Origin: Rostrohypoxylon terebratum
Lineage: Eukaryota; Ascomycota; Sordariomycetes; Xylariales; Hypoxylaceae
Assembly: GCA_022497145.1 (NCBI GenBank)
Contig: MU385909.1
Span: forward strand, 1-64,000
Direction of reading: 5' to 3'
Length of the DNA: 64,000 nt
In this document: positions 23,205-35,172 of the stretch, piece after piece
How positions within the stretch are numbered: position 1 is the stretch's first letter
How the letters are laid out: each line of letters starts with the position of its first letter
Notes under the pieces: model-generated
The model's input: the letters and a program-made list of their open reading frames with translations, nothing else
The model's database searches: none
Told to the model about the DNA's origin: nothing
Translations under genes and position numbers: made by a program

Positions 23205-23374
23205 TTCTCTAGCTTGGCAACAGGAAATTTTTATGGTCACCGTATTAATACCTACAGTATAGAGAGTACCTGTTATAATAATTATATTCAACCACTACTA
23301 CCATATAAACTAAGTAGATATTGATACCTACATACTGCGATATGGCTTAGTCATCCGTTAGAAAACAATACCTT

Positions 23375-23392
23375 TAACCCTAACCCTAACCG
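23375..23392 (+). repeat. Telomere-like AACCCTAA box
   Basis: The sequence TTAACCCTAACCCTAACC contains just under three units of the fungal telomere repeat, 313 bp upstream of the kinase start. It may be an interstitial telomere scar or a promoter element bound by a telobox protein. Confidence 0.7.
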
Positions 23393-23704
23393 TGGTGTAA
23401 CAAATGGTATAGTGAGATTGTAATGCTGTTGAAAGGTTGAAAGGATACCAATAGGGTTGTTGGGGACAACACCTTTGTTCAATTAGTAATAGAAAGGATA
23501 CGCGTGGTGTTTCTTTTGGTTTACGAGTTAGGTATTTATTAAGAATTGTTCGTCGAAAACTTCGACGTGAGATTTTTGTGAGCATTTTTCGAAAGTTTGA
23601 TATCAAAACCCGTTCAATTAGACCAGAGTTATCGTCAGTATATTTGAGTGTAGGTATACAATCCGCTTTGCGCTTTGCGGATAATTTGCCGATAATTCGC
23701 AATC

Positions 23705-25051
23705 ATGGAGAGACAAATGACAGAGTTAGAAAGAAAAGAAAACAATGTGAAAGAGAAGATTCAACGTGTCATCCGCGCAAATGAGCCGCGCTTCAAGTTC
23801 GAGAAGTTCTTAGGCGATGCCGACAACGGGGTGGCGGTGGTCATGAGGGAGGTATTGGGCGACGGTAAAGAACGCAGATTCGTCTTGAAAACAGTGGCTG
23901 ATCCAGAGCAGCAGTCTTCAATGCTTGAAGCTGAAATAAAATACCTACATCAACTTCGATATGCCGCTCACATCTGTAGAACAGTTTCATTTGGTGGCAA
24001 TCCGTGGTACCTGTTCAACGTACCGTGGAAGACGGGACCATTCTATACGATGGAGTATATCCCATTTGGAACGCTTGAACAATTCTACAAGAGAGTGTGG
24101 AAAGACAATCAAGTTTTACCGAACCGAGTCTTGTGGTCTATATTTCTTTGCGGTAAGGATTCACCCTTTCCGAGTCACCACGAATGTTTTCTAACTAGTT
24201 TATAGTGATCCGAAGCTGCATTGGGATGGCTTACCCACCCAAAGGACCGGATATAGAATTGGAACGGGTTAGACCTGACGAAGAAATGAGTGGTATTTGT
24301 CATTACGACATGCTCGATGGAAACTGTAAGCAATCCCCATAACCGTCCCTGACTATAGTTTCTCTTGATTGCTAACATCCATTAGTTATGTTCGGCGATA
24401 TTGCTGGTGGTCCTGAATGGGTCCAAGAACACGATAAGTTCCCACCGCTGAAAATAATTGACTTTGGTCGAGCAATAGAAGACCCCGAGCTCTACGCGGT
24501 GCCTCCTGATGAAGAAGATATATACGACGACCAATTCGATGTCCCGTTAGGATTACCAAATTTGTGAGTGCTCCTGAGCGACTTAGGTACCTAAATACGA
24601 GAATTGATACTAACGTAAAATCATAGTCGGGTGGAAGGACTACGAAACAGAGCTAACGATGACAATATTCGTGACGCTGGAGTTGTAAGTTGGCGCTCTC
24701 GAACTCCCCCTTTTATTATTCTGGCTAACTAAGAAATGTTTCTAGCTTATGGCCAGACTCGTATCCGGGAAGACGTTCATTGGCTCTGATGAAGCCCAAG
24801 CCCGCGCGACGATAGTAAACAAGGCAATCCGACCTGACCTTGAATATGACCTCCGATTTATGATTATAAGATGTCTTGCCGTCGACCCTCGCAATAGACC
24901 TCAACTGGAGGAATTTCAGACGTGGATTGACAACGGGGTGTTCAATAGGCCGGCAGATCACTATGGACCAGCCGGACAAGGGTCGGGTCCTGAATCCGAT
25001 GAGTCTATACAGCGGATGGTGCAGATGTACATGTTGAATGCAGCTGAGTGA
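23705..25051 (+). CDS. Orphan fungal protein kinase-like protein
   Basis: Five exons (23705-24152, 24206-24325, 24386-24563, 24627-24684, 24746-25051) encode 369 residues. An N-terminal charged helix (about 1-25) precedes the kinase fold. VAIK-like RFVLKTV supplies the ATP-binding lysine, and EAEIKYLHQL the helix C glutamate. A hinge-like FYTMEYIPFGTLE follows. The catalytic loop reads HYDMLDGN instead of HRDxxxxN, and the magnesium motif is intact as IDFGRA. The C-lobe ends with CLAVDPRNRPQLEEF, the usual subdomain XI region. The key residues are kept, so activity is plausible. It belongs to the expanded, poorly characterised kinase-like families of filamentous fungi, and its substrate is unknown. 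Confidence 0.82.
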
Positions 25052-27875
25052 GCCCTAACCTAGGTGGTGGCCAGCTTTGCCATAAGTAGGTCCTCCATAT
25101 TATGTTGCATGGTCATCAACTTCTGGGTGAATGAGCAAGCTAAGCTCGGGCTGCAGGCCTGCAGGGCCTTCCGTGATAAAGCTTTTGAGGTAACAAAGTA
25201 TAAGAAGGGGCATTGCCCTCTTATATTTGAAAAAGTGTGATGTTACCTACCTTACTTAGGAAATAGCCCAATCATTAGCTGGAGTTAAAGATAACATCTG
25301 TGAGTTACCGGAGCAACGACTCGATTAATTTATCTCTTTATATCCTTGTTTTAATCGTCCCGCGGATTCGTCATATCGCGCTGCTCCTTGCATCTGAGCC
25401 GATGCGATACTTCAAATTATACTACTTTCTTTTAGTAAACGAGTATATCGTAAATTTCCACTTCTCTGGCAACCCCTTTTGGAGGAGGCCATATGCTGAG
25501 TTCCGGCCGACAAAGGGACCTCAACAATGTTCTGTAAGAAAGAGTTGGCTTCGGAAGGTGACGTAGTAATCTAAATGTTAGCTTTGATACCATTGGTTGC
25601 TGAAGTTCGTCACTGTCTCTTCGGTTACAGAATGTGTGTGGATATTTGGCTCACTTCTCGTGACATGATATCAGATACCAGACAAAATGAAGCTTGCCTA
25701 TAACTGGAACTTAATATTGTAACGTATGACCTAAACCCCACGAATACTTAAGCCTCATTTTCTGGAAACCTCTAGGAATATCCTTGTTGCAAGGTAGATC
25801 TGTTGCATATCTCCTGTAACACGAGATCCTAGCAAGTCCGCCTAGATCTAATAACTGTCCTATTGGGTACTATTAGCTATTAGATTGAGCGTGAGAGCTG
25901 ACATCCATAGTCTGTAGTAACTCAACGACGAATTCGAATAATTGCCTACTCCAATTTCCGAAATCGCTCAAAGCCTTCTAAATCATCAAGGGTAGACGCA
26001 AGCACTTAACATTACAAAGAGTGTTGAAAAGACGCTATCCCCGCAAAGGGCTATAATGCGACTGGCTGATGCATCAGACCTTAGGTTTCTTATATCGGCT
26101 AGTAGTACAGTATATATGTAGTTAGATTGTTATATAGTCAATCACGTCCTCTTACCTGAAAAAAATAGATAGGTAGCTCTCCGGATCTCACCTTCCCCGA
26201 GCGGGTCCTGTCAATTACCGGTGAGTCCGGGACGCCCGGACCGGGAAGGAGCTAGGACGCTCCCATGCTAGCCTCGCGCAAAAAAAAACCCCCAAAAAAC
26301 CAGATGCCATCTGCCGTCTCCCAACCCATCGTAGCTCGGTTTGTCAAGCTGGCAGGGCCACCGCGAAAGCTGAAACGAAGCTACTACGGCGGAGCGCAGC
26401 GCTACCGAATGGAGATTGTGATCAGCCCTCTTAGACCGGGGCCTGGCATCTAGCGAGATCTAGCGCGGTGTTCAGAGTGCTGGGGAACTTAGAAAAGAGC
26501 GTAAAGGTGGTATCTAGTGCGCGTGAAGGTGTGAAAGGTTTCCCCTACACCACCACGCCAACTAACGCAGTTACCCAGCGGTCGGTCAGGAGCTAGGTGA
26601 GAAACCGCTAGGCTGCCGATGTAGTTGGTGTAGGGTTCCGGGAGACTGCCTTAATGAGGCATCATGTCAAACATACGGTGTGATGAATCGCAACCAAACA
26701 AGCCGGATTCCAACAACAATATCGCACTTCGTACCCGTCAGGATATCACACGTAACGTGCCATGTTCCGTACCGATCCCGGAAGCTGGAGAAGGATGGAG
26801 AAGAGCAGATTTATTTTCGGATGAGATAAGTTAACATAAGGTTCTTTCCGTTTGGCTCGGCTGTCCAGATGATTGGTCCCAAGCGCGGATCATCATTATT
26901 CGACAGCCACCCAATAAAATCCAGCCAACGCCCAGATTTCCGTTTTGGGATCTGCATAGGTACTCAAGTACATCTACAATGTACATACAGCATAGTAGGT
27001 AATAGGTATCGAGATGCTTTGGGCTGCCACATAATAGGGCAAGACAAGCAAACAGCAAAGGCTTGCGAGGCGGTAAGGGAAATGTTAGGAACTGCGTGTA
27101 TATCGATCCTTGCAGCTAGCGCCATGGCTTCGGGATCGTAATCGTCGGATCGCTAATCTGATATTAAAGCTCATGCACGGACTAGCCTCGGGTTCGTACC
27201 TAACGCGACCGCTGGCCGTTGGAAAATTGCGCTAAATGTTCGGCATTAGGGCGTCAAAAGAGATTGGGGGTGGCCATTTTCGGGTTGACCAGCTTGCGTG
27301 TGGGGTCGAGAAAGGTTGAGAATAGGGTATCAATATTGCCTTGTATTAGAAATTAAATCATGTGGTATGTATGTAAGTATGTGGTAATAATATCGAAACG
27401 GAGATATGTCCTATCTATCATTAGACTCGAATGGAATAGCTACCTAGATATGTACTCGACCCGAAGGATCAGCAATATTAACATGAAATTGTTACTTCGT
27501 ATGTATCCTTTTTTTCCCTCCCAACATGCAAATGGCCATGACGCGTAAGAGGACGTGACAAAAAAGAGCAGCAGGGGAAAAAAAAACCGAACACCAATAT
27601 GTGCTATTCCAACACCAAGTTCATGCGCTATGCTGATCTAGATTTAATCATTCGTGACGTATCACGAAGCCCGGTAATCTCATCCGAATCTAAGTAGGGT
27701 ATATAACGATACGCCGTCGCCATGCCTGTATACAACAAAAGAGAGTAGAAAGTAACGAGAGGAAAAGTCTAGCCCTATGCGGGGTAACGTTGGGCTGCTT
27801 CTGGGCGCAAAGCATCGAATGAGACATCGCCGGAGGCTTGGGTCCTCCGACATGTCATAGTATTTCCCGGTCCAG
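25052..27875. other. Gene-free spacer between kinase and SprT-like genes
   Basis: This 2.8-kb spacer lies between the 3' ends of two converging genes. A GC-rich island at about 26190-26470 sits inside AT-rich DNA, and a split inverted repeat lies at 26543-26635. The short frames in the island do not resemble known proteins. Confidence 0.45.
26543..26635. repeat. Imperfect inverted repeat
   Basis: CCCTACACCA (26543-26552) is the reverse complement of TGGTGTAGGG (26626-26635). Adjacent CAACTA and TAGTTG extend the pairing after a bulge. The loop is about 70 nt. Function unknown. Confidence 0.6.
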
Positions 27876-28967
27876 TCAACGTATTGCAGGTCTTAACCTG
27901 CATTGGGGACGATTCAACAAGATGTAGTCCCCAGCTACTGGGTCGTGCGACCACGGCACGTCCCAGCCATCGAAAATTGGGTCCCTAGGTAGGGCCGCGG
28001 TTTTCGTCTCGAAATCGCTCAGTTCAGCTTCCATGTTGCAGAGGTACAGGAGGTCCGGTCCGGCCCATTTGTCGATAAGTCCGGCGATGTGTCTGAAGCC
28101 GTTAGTGTGACCGCCGCATTCCCTCGACCGAAATCCGCATTCAACGAAGAGGTAGCTGTGGATCAGTTCGTGAATAAATGTCGAAATGAGCAGACGTCGG
28201 TTGTATTTCCTGTCCTTAAGAATCCGCCTCGATAAAAATATTAGAGTCTCGAGCCCGGGGTTGAGGGGCGACTGTCTGAGCGCTGTTGTGCCGATTAGAC
28301 AGCTCGGGAGGTCCACCCAAGACCATGCAACGCGCCCCTTCAGTTTGCCATGAAAGAATATCTCGTTCGCGGCGTAGAATATGCCTTGGAGAGCAACGTC
28401 GTCTATGTCGAATTCTGCGTCGGGAGACTTGGGACAGATGAGGCTCCTCAAGATCCGCTCGTGCTGGGAGAGCCTGCTCCGCCTACGGGGATCTGCTAAG
28501 TCGACCTCAACTAACATGGCCGCGTGATCGTGATTTTTGTCCTTCGTGTACGATGAGCGATTCATGTCGGGCGGATCCGACGACTTGTGCACCCTATAAT
28601 GCTGGCAAGGCCCACCAGGTTGCTTGTCGGGATAGTGGTGGTTTGTGAACGTATTTTCAACCATGATGGGATCGAATCCGGGGGAACCGAATCCACGGTT
28701 TGATTCCTTGATGACAAAGAAAGCAGGTCGAGCCATATTCTGATCAAAATCGTCTCCCTCGAAGGCGTCGGGATGGTTGGCGAACTGACGCCGCTTCAAC
28801 GGCTGAAACACTTGGATGTCCGGTAGAGTAGAGAGCCCAGAGTAACTAGGGCGTCGTTTCTTGTTATCGATATATCGACGTCGTTGACGAGATGGGCCGT
28901 CTGAAGGAATAGAAGAGTCGCTTGAGGAGCGCGACATCTCCGTCCCCCCGACGTACCGGGTAGCCAT
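27876..28967 (-). CDS. SprT-like zinc metalloprotease domain protein
   Basis: This single-exon gene of 363 residues has a disordered, basic N-terminal half (RQRRRYIDNKKRRP, Ser- and Pro-rich) and a C-terminal SprT-like domain. The zinc site is HELIH (His266, Glu267, His270), followed by GGHTNGFRH with His287 and His293, as in SPRTN-type HExxH proteases. Upstream, IFYAANEIFFHGKLKGRVAWSW matches the start of the SprT fold. Family members cleave DNA-protein crosslinks, but this one lacks recognisable PCNA- or Cdc48-interaction motifs, so its role is inferred only at domain level. An alternative start at the next Met would remove 10 residues. Confidence 0.85.
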   Translation of the reverse strand: MATRYVGGTEMSRSSSDSSIPSDGPSRQRRRYIDNKKRRPSYSGLSTLPDIQVFQPLKRRQFANHPDAFEGDDFDQNMARPAFFVIKESNRGFGSPGFDPIMVENTFTNHHYPDKQPGGPCQHYRVHKSSDPPDMNRSSYTKDKNHDHAAMLVEVDLADPRRRSRLSQHERILRSLICPKSPDAEFDIDDVALQGIFYAANEIFFHGKLKGRVAWSWVDLPSCLIGTTALRQSPLNPGLETLIFLSRRILKDRKYNRRLLISTFIHELIHSYLFVECGFRSRECGGHTNGFRHIAGLIDKWAGPDLLYLCNMEAELSDFETKTAALPRDPIFDGWDVPWSHDPVAGDYILLNRPQCRLRPAIR

Positions 28968-29661
28968 TTGACATGCTTGAGCAAGACCTCGATGGATGTT
29001 GAAACACAGGTGAGTTAGAACGTGGTATCACGCCAGAGGTCGTGGAAGAGAGATGTGTGATGAGTTCAGTCTTTGTTGTCAAGGGGGAAGACTTGCGAAT
29101 CATCACCGACGTTCTCTCGGATTCTTCATGTCAAAACCCATACAGTAGCAGCTGAACTAATATCCTCGACTGCAAGCACGCCACGACAATCAATGGACGT
29201 GCAGGATCCCTTTTGGAAAAATTCGGCTCCGGATTGGTCTTGATTAACACACGCAGCGGCTAAGCTGGCATTTAAGCCTCACTCTCCCAGGACAGGCTGG
29301 GTTGGGCCTGTGACGGGCAGGACAACAGCGATATGTGGAGGTCTTAAAGGTTGCAGCCCCCCTCGGACAAGGCAACGCCAAATAACCCACTTCTTGGAGT
29401 GTCCGCAACCAAAGACCTGCTTGGATGGGATAGACCTAAGCTGACAAATTTGAGACCGAAACGCTGCTAGCAAAAAAAAATCTCCGTCCACATCCCTCAG
29501 AGGTACTTACGTATACGCTAGTAATTTTTTTTTTTAATTTTCTTTTCTCTCACGATCTGCTCTACCTTTACAGAGGTAAGAGTCGTACGTAAGAGTGGAG
29601 ACAGCAAGGGATGGGGGATTGCTTGTAATTTTGCTTGTCCAAATTCGATGACACGATGCGT

Positions 29662-29689
29662 GGGATGGGGATGGGGATGGGGGATAGGG
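29662..29689 (+). repeat. G-quadruplex-forming GGGGAT repeat
   Basis: Five G-runs of 3-5 residues are separated by AT, AT, AT and ATA. This satisfies the G3+N1-7 rule on the plus strand with very short loops, predicting a stable quadruplex. Confidence 0.85.
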
Positions 29690-29850
29690 AATTTCCAGCA
29701 AAGTAGATTGTAGACGGCTGGTACATTGAATAAAGCCGAAACGAGACTTGGACGAAGGAGAGGGAGCGGTGAAAGAAAGATACAACGGAGACCCGGCAGA
29801 GCCCGTATGCAGGAATGAAATGCTTACATGCGAGCTTCGAGGACGGATTG

Positions 29851-29882
29851 CAGTAGCGCAGTAGCACAGTAGCGCAGTGGCG
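29851..29882 (+). repeat. Four-unit CAGTAGCG octamer repeat
   Basis: There are four consecutive octamers, CAGTAGCG, CAGTAGCA, CAGTAGCG and CAGTGGCG, so two units carry a single substitution. It is a minisatellite of unknown function in the spacer. Confidence 0.85.
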
Positions 29883-31466
29883 TAACCGGCTGGCTTTCCC
29901 TACTTTGAATTGCCTACCTCATTTTACCCATCGTCATAGGGCCTGTAGGGTTTGAGGGCCGAACGCCAGGTATGGTACGCCAAGAGAGGTGTGTGGTTCG
30001 AGGGGCAGAACGGCAGAGCACACCAGCGCAGGGAAAGGGAGAGAAATGGTTCGGAGAGTACGACGAATCGAAGTACTGACTTGTAAGCCCGTCGTCTCAA
30101 TTTTGACAACGCAGCAAGTAAGCACCACGAACCGTGGTTCTCGGCATACGTGCTTCACCTGCCTGGAACCTTAGACATATGGTTTGGTAGCATACTTGCC
30201 TACAACATAGATAATAGTAGGGATTTTGAGAGAAAAAAAACCGGACAAAGCGATGGACAGCGATGGACCAGCAACGGACAACGAAACTCGATGGTAGGAT
30301 GGTATGTAAGTCTAGACTTAGCAATATCCTGCAATCCACTGCAGCGCAAGTGGCAACTCTACGTCAATGCTCAGCGACTCCGGGAGCGAGAGATGCAACT
30401 TCAATGTTGGCTGAAGCAATTTTGTGGGTACATTGATGATGAAAGAAAAAGAGAGAAAATAGGGAAGGCGAGTGAGAAAAATCTCCGAAATGATTGGTCG
30501 TAATTGGTGCAACTCGTTGTTGGCATTATTACCCTAAGTATCAGAGTATCAATGTACCTAAGTACTCTTGGTATTCTGGGGGGGGTTTGAGGTACCTCTG
30601 TAATATGGATGGATGCTGTGTTTTTTTTAGTCTTTCGGACGAGTGGGTCTGGTGCCACAAGTGGAAGTCCCCCTGTCCTGGTAGTAATCTGGATCAATTT
30701 TCATTGGCTATCATCTGGTTCAGATGGTGAAACCAACCCTCTGATTTGTTGCCTCATATTTTTGCAGTTGGCTCGATGCGTCAATCAATAGCTCTGATAC
30801 CTTCTTGGTTTTTTGTTGAGGCTAACGACAACACACGTTTCCATTTTTGCATCCTCCAGAAGAGACATTTTTATGCGCAGGAAGAAGGGGAAAGGGGGAA
30901 AAAGGAGTCACGAGGGAATATCAAAAGGAGGAGTAAAATGGAGAAGGACTAGTCGACAAGCATGATTAGGACCCATATAGTAAGTATATCATGCGTAACA
31001 ATAAACAAAAAAATGTTGGAAAAATGAAGGCCAAAAAAATAAAATAGTAATAGTAAAAAAAATGATATCACGGGATCGCTGTATGTACCAAATTCTAAAA
31101 GGCCCCGCCTCATTACCCCCATCTTTTTCTCTGGCTGACCAACGGTCCGCCTGCAATTGAACAGGGACACAATTTTGCCTCCGGAACCTTGGATACCTAG
31201 CCAATGGTATATAGAATATCGTGATAAGATAACGCATCCCGCCTCAACCTTCTTCAAAGTTCCGAATCTGCCGATCCTTTCTCGTTAAGCCTACGCAATG
31301 AGATCATCGACTCGACCTCTAGAAAAGAGTGCGGTAATCAAAAAGTCTGCGAATCTGCCCGCTTAGGCGACGTGACGTGGACGTGGTCGGTTTCGTCCCC
31401 TGCCCGACATGGTTGGACAGATATAAGCTTATATTTTGATGCGAAAGCAAATCAGGTGCCAGGATT

Positions 31467-33504
31467 CTAGATTCCGCTGTGGATATTTCCGGCTCCAAGG
31501 TTCTGTACAAACCGGACGTCTCTCGCCTGTCGTTCCAAGGCCAGCCTCATCCTCTCGCCGTACATATGCTCCTCTTCTTCTGCCGCGATCTCTTCCGGCG
31601 TTCTGGGGTGCTCGTCGAAATCTTCCGGAGAAAACCCAGGCTCGGACGAGAAACTGAGCAGCCCCAGCTTCTCCCCGGTCCAGAATAGGATATCGTCGTC
31701 GTTGACCCGAGCTTCGCCGTCCTGTCCGGGTGTTCGTGTCCGCGTAGAAAGAATTTTCCTTGCTATGTCATCCGATCCGGGCATCGACCCGAACAGGGAT
31801 CGGTGCATTATTCTTTCGGACTTACCAATCTTATGACGGCGTACCTCAGTAAAACCATCTCGCTCGACCCATTTCAAATATCCCTGTCCGTCGGAAAACA
31901 CAATTCTGGTGCCGTGGTTAATGACGGAGAGGAGCTTCGACTGGGAAGCTGCCTGCCGGTTCTTCATAGTAGATTCGTGGATAACTCGGGGCTGCGATGT
32001 ACTATCGGCGCCGGACGATAGGCCGTATAGTTCGAGCGATCCTTTAGTATTGTATTCACCACACGCTATCAAGGTTCTCCCACCGGTCACGCTTTTAGAC
32101 TTTTCCACTTGCTCCTCGGACAGTTGGAAACGGCGACGTAGATCGCTATTGAGACTAGAGAAAGGGTAAGGAAGCGATGTGAGGCTGCAGAGCTTTGCGC
32201 CTGAGTGGATTGAGCCCCGAATTGCTGGAAACATGCGCCGGTCGTAGTGTAGAATATTAGAGAATCGGCCGGCTACGAATATGTCATCCGAGAGCTGACT
32301 GTCATCACCAGAACGTTCGAGATGGAGAATACTTTGCGGGCCAGCCTGCGCAAGAGATGCATAGGGGTCAAGAGGTCTCGGGTCTAGAACGTGGGAGAAA
32401 TCCCGCAGACCGTTCCTCCTGACAACATCTAGTCGGATCTGGTATTCTTCTCGATATTTAGATCTTGCTCTAAAATCGTGCAAGTGAAGGCCATTCACTG
32501 TTCCCACAGTCAGGGGCACGCCAGGGTCAGCTGCGGAGAGCGTAGTAATGGACCATTCGAAGGGATGGTTTCCCACGACTTGCAACGTTTCGAGGTCAAC
32601 TTCGATGAGACCTTGACATAGGTTAGCTAGGGTCATCTCGGTATCGATCGGGTTGAAACATACGACTCTGAACGGCGAAGAAAGCCATGTTTTTCTTGCT
32701 ATCGACACTGACGCACTCGGTTACCCCTGTGTTGATCATCTTAGAGCGTCTTGACAGATCGGCGCCCGAGCCATCAGCGCACAGAAGTCCGGGGCTAGAT
32801 TTCAACAGAATTGACCCTTTCCTGCACCGAGTGCCTCTTACGTCCCATAAGCAGATCGACCCATCCTCGAGCGGCGACACGGCAAAGAGTTCATTCCCGA
32901 TCGCGCTCGGACTGTACAAGGCAGCTCCGCTGACGTCTATTTGATCCCTCAGGGAACCATTCTGAATTTGAGGTTGCTCGAACCAGCTGGTAGCGATGGG
33001 GCCATATCTCTGAATGTATTCATTGTACCAATTCGTATTTTCGTTCGGAAATGTCGGGTCCCAATTGGCAGCTATGCGAATTTGCTCCCTCTTCCTCCTC
33101 TTCGAAGATAATTGGGACAGGCTCTCGAGACGACTCCAATGCACATCATTCTGGTCATCTACTTGATTTCCTTGTCCTGTCGCGAGCGCACCGCTCAATG
33201 TCGCGCCCTCTTCATCGATCCAATCCGACCCAGACCAAAATAATCTGATTCGTTCACGAACAGCAGGGGTAGAGAGGCATTTGTTTCGCCAGAAGTTGCC
33301 ATCTCGACACAGGCCTAGGAAATGTTTCGAAACGCTTTGGAGGATAACGACGTCGCGAGCTTCTAGGACTAGCAAGTTGCAAGATTCTGATTAGCAGCAT
33401 TATTCACGCGAAAACGGAGCAGATGCAAAACAACAAGACTCACATGACAGGATATGCAGAAAGATCTCGTCGGGGAGGTTTTCGAGATGATTAGGACCAG
33501 TCAT
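31467..33504 (-). CDS. F-box protein with WD40-like C-terminal region
   Basis: Three exons (33504-33444, 33368-32664, 32611-31467) encode 636 residues. The F-box occupies residues 8-51 (LENLPDEIFLHILSFLEARDV, then VSKHFLGLC and FWRNKC) and is completed across intron 1. F-box proteins link substrates to SCF ubiquitin ligases through Skp1. The rest contains blade-like segments such as GSICLWDVRGTR, IEVDLETLQVV and LHLHDFR, consistent with a degenerate beta-propeller that would recruit substrate. Intron 2 (52 nt) has GTATGT and CTAAC signals, and removing it restores one frame through SRLIEVDLE. The C-terminus has an acidic helix (EEIAAEEEEHMYGERMR). Target unknown. Confidence 0.82.
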
Positions 33505-35172
33505 GTTCCGGGGGGATTTTTAATCGAATCTATTTAGGACCTAAATAGGTACAACAATATTCACAGTGTGAGACGAAAGGCACGAAATGTAAAGAAAGAG
33601 GGGTATTGGAATTATTCGATAGTATTTGATAGTATTTAAGGAGAGTGGACAATTTAACAAAGATGGAATTGATGCTTTTGTTTCGAATCGGATGGAATTA
33701 CGAATAGAATCCCCTCAGCTTATCGGGTTCAATGACGAACTTCAAAATGATTGATCAGGTACCTGGGTACATAGGGTACGTACCTATACTTATGTAAGTC
33801 CGCAGGTCCGCCGCTTCCTTGCTTCTGATTTAACAGAGTTCAGATGGGGCAGGCAGGAAGGACCATAGCAAAAAAAGAGCTACAGCATACCTAGTGGGGG
33901 AGGGGGGAGAACTACACTAGAAAGGGCACTAGCGCTAGGTAATCACTACTATGTAGTAGTACCAAACAGGTCCGCGGGGTTATTACTGGGTCGAGAGCAC
34001 CTTCCACCCAATGAATCTAGCCTTAACGATGTTACCATACCGTCCAAGTCCTCGGGATGAGGCCCGTGCACGTTAACCGCAAGTAGTGTACGTCGTACTC
34101 CGCAGAAGAGCAAACAGGGGAAACAAGGATGGCATGTGAGAGAAAGTTTTGATTTTGAGGCTGAAACTGACCGCATTGGGAATGTGCGCCACAGGTGGCT
34201 TCAACGACATTTGAACGACACACAATTCATGCGAAATTCATGGGATGCGTCTTTCAACTTTACCACACTGGTTAACCGATTAAGATGAATAAAAACTTAT
34301 AGTTCATATGGAGCGAGAGTGATTTCTGTTCCATCTACGAAAAGTCATTCCTGGCCGTTCTATGATCACAATAGCAAGGACGTCAAGACATCGTCGAATT
34401 CCAATCCCGAGGGGGGAAAGGCCTCAAGAGGATAATACACCTGCCAACTACAATTAAAATGTATAATTATTAATAAGAATCAAATCATGCTCGTAATAAT
34501 CTGGCGTATGGCCCATCAGTTTCTTATATTTACCATGTGCCTATTTGGATACGTACTTGTAGAGTGAGGCCCGGTTCCTGCGGTACGATCTGCTTGGATA
34601 GATGATATTCGAGATACTTAACAAATGTATATATACAATCAATACATCCAATTCAACCCTTTAATAATCATCTGAGGTACGTAACTCAAGAGTGGCTGTA
34701 TGAGATTTGGTTCTGAGGTTATGTAGTCTACCGTACTTGCCGTGGCTTATTGAGCAAAATGCACTTGAAATCGAAGACATTATTACCTAGAAATACAAAA
34801 GAAAAATAAAATAAAATAATAATAAAAGAATAGAATGTAACCAAGTACAATTTGAACAAGTACTAAGTTACAACGAACATTCAAACTTCAGTAAACGGCA
34901 TCTGATGTATTTGTCTAGGTACCTAGGTCCTAGGTAAAAACCGAGCTAGGCTAGTACTTGGAAATAACATCAAACGTTGACGCGGGTATTCCAGTTGAAT
35001 AAAAAAATGTTATTGACTGGAATGGGTAGTTTCGTAGGGTGTGAATATCTTAGTGTACTCAGTACCGACCGGGTGGCTCTTACTATTTGCTTAAGCAGGT
35101 ACATATGAACGAGATCGAGCATCAAGTCCGCGAAAAATACCTGCCTAGATACATCGAAGGTACCTGATTATG
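33505..35172. other. Divergent intergenic spacer
   Basis: The region separates the F-box gene from the long leader of the gene at 36362. It is AT-rich with several CCTAGG/TACC palindromes (for example near 34918-34935). No gene is supported. Confidence 0.45.

Larger units (their letters stand above)
21162..23704. other. Gene-free region with inverted repeat and telomere-like box
   Basis: No gene is supported in this 2.5-kb region. It has mixed base composition, a GC-richer palindromic patch near 22620-22700 (a GTCGG/CCGAC inverted motif), a 29-bp inverted repeat pair near 23.1 kb and a telomere-like box at 23375. It may be a relic of mobile DNA, but no transposase frame is visible. Confidence 0.45.
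28968..31466. other. Gene-poor spacer with G-quadruplex motif and minisatellites
   Basis: I see no supported gene. The region contains a strong G-run motif at 29662-29689, an octamer minisatellite at 29851-29882 and several homopolymer tracts (for example T9 near 29526 and A-rich tracts near 31005-31060). It includes the promoter of the SprT-like gene and the 3' flank of the F-box gene. Confidence 0.45.

Noticed and set aside
26265..26453. 62-codon basic frame in the GC-rich island
   Set aside because: Begins with a poly-lysine stretch due to an A tract; no similarity I can recognise.
32623..32708. Apparent frameshift in the F-box gene
   Set aside because: A 52-nt intron with GTATGT donor and CTAAC branch site joins the two frames exactly, so no frameshift is needed.
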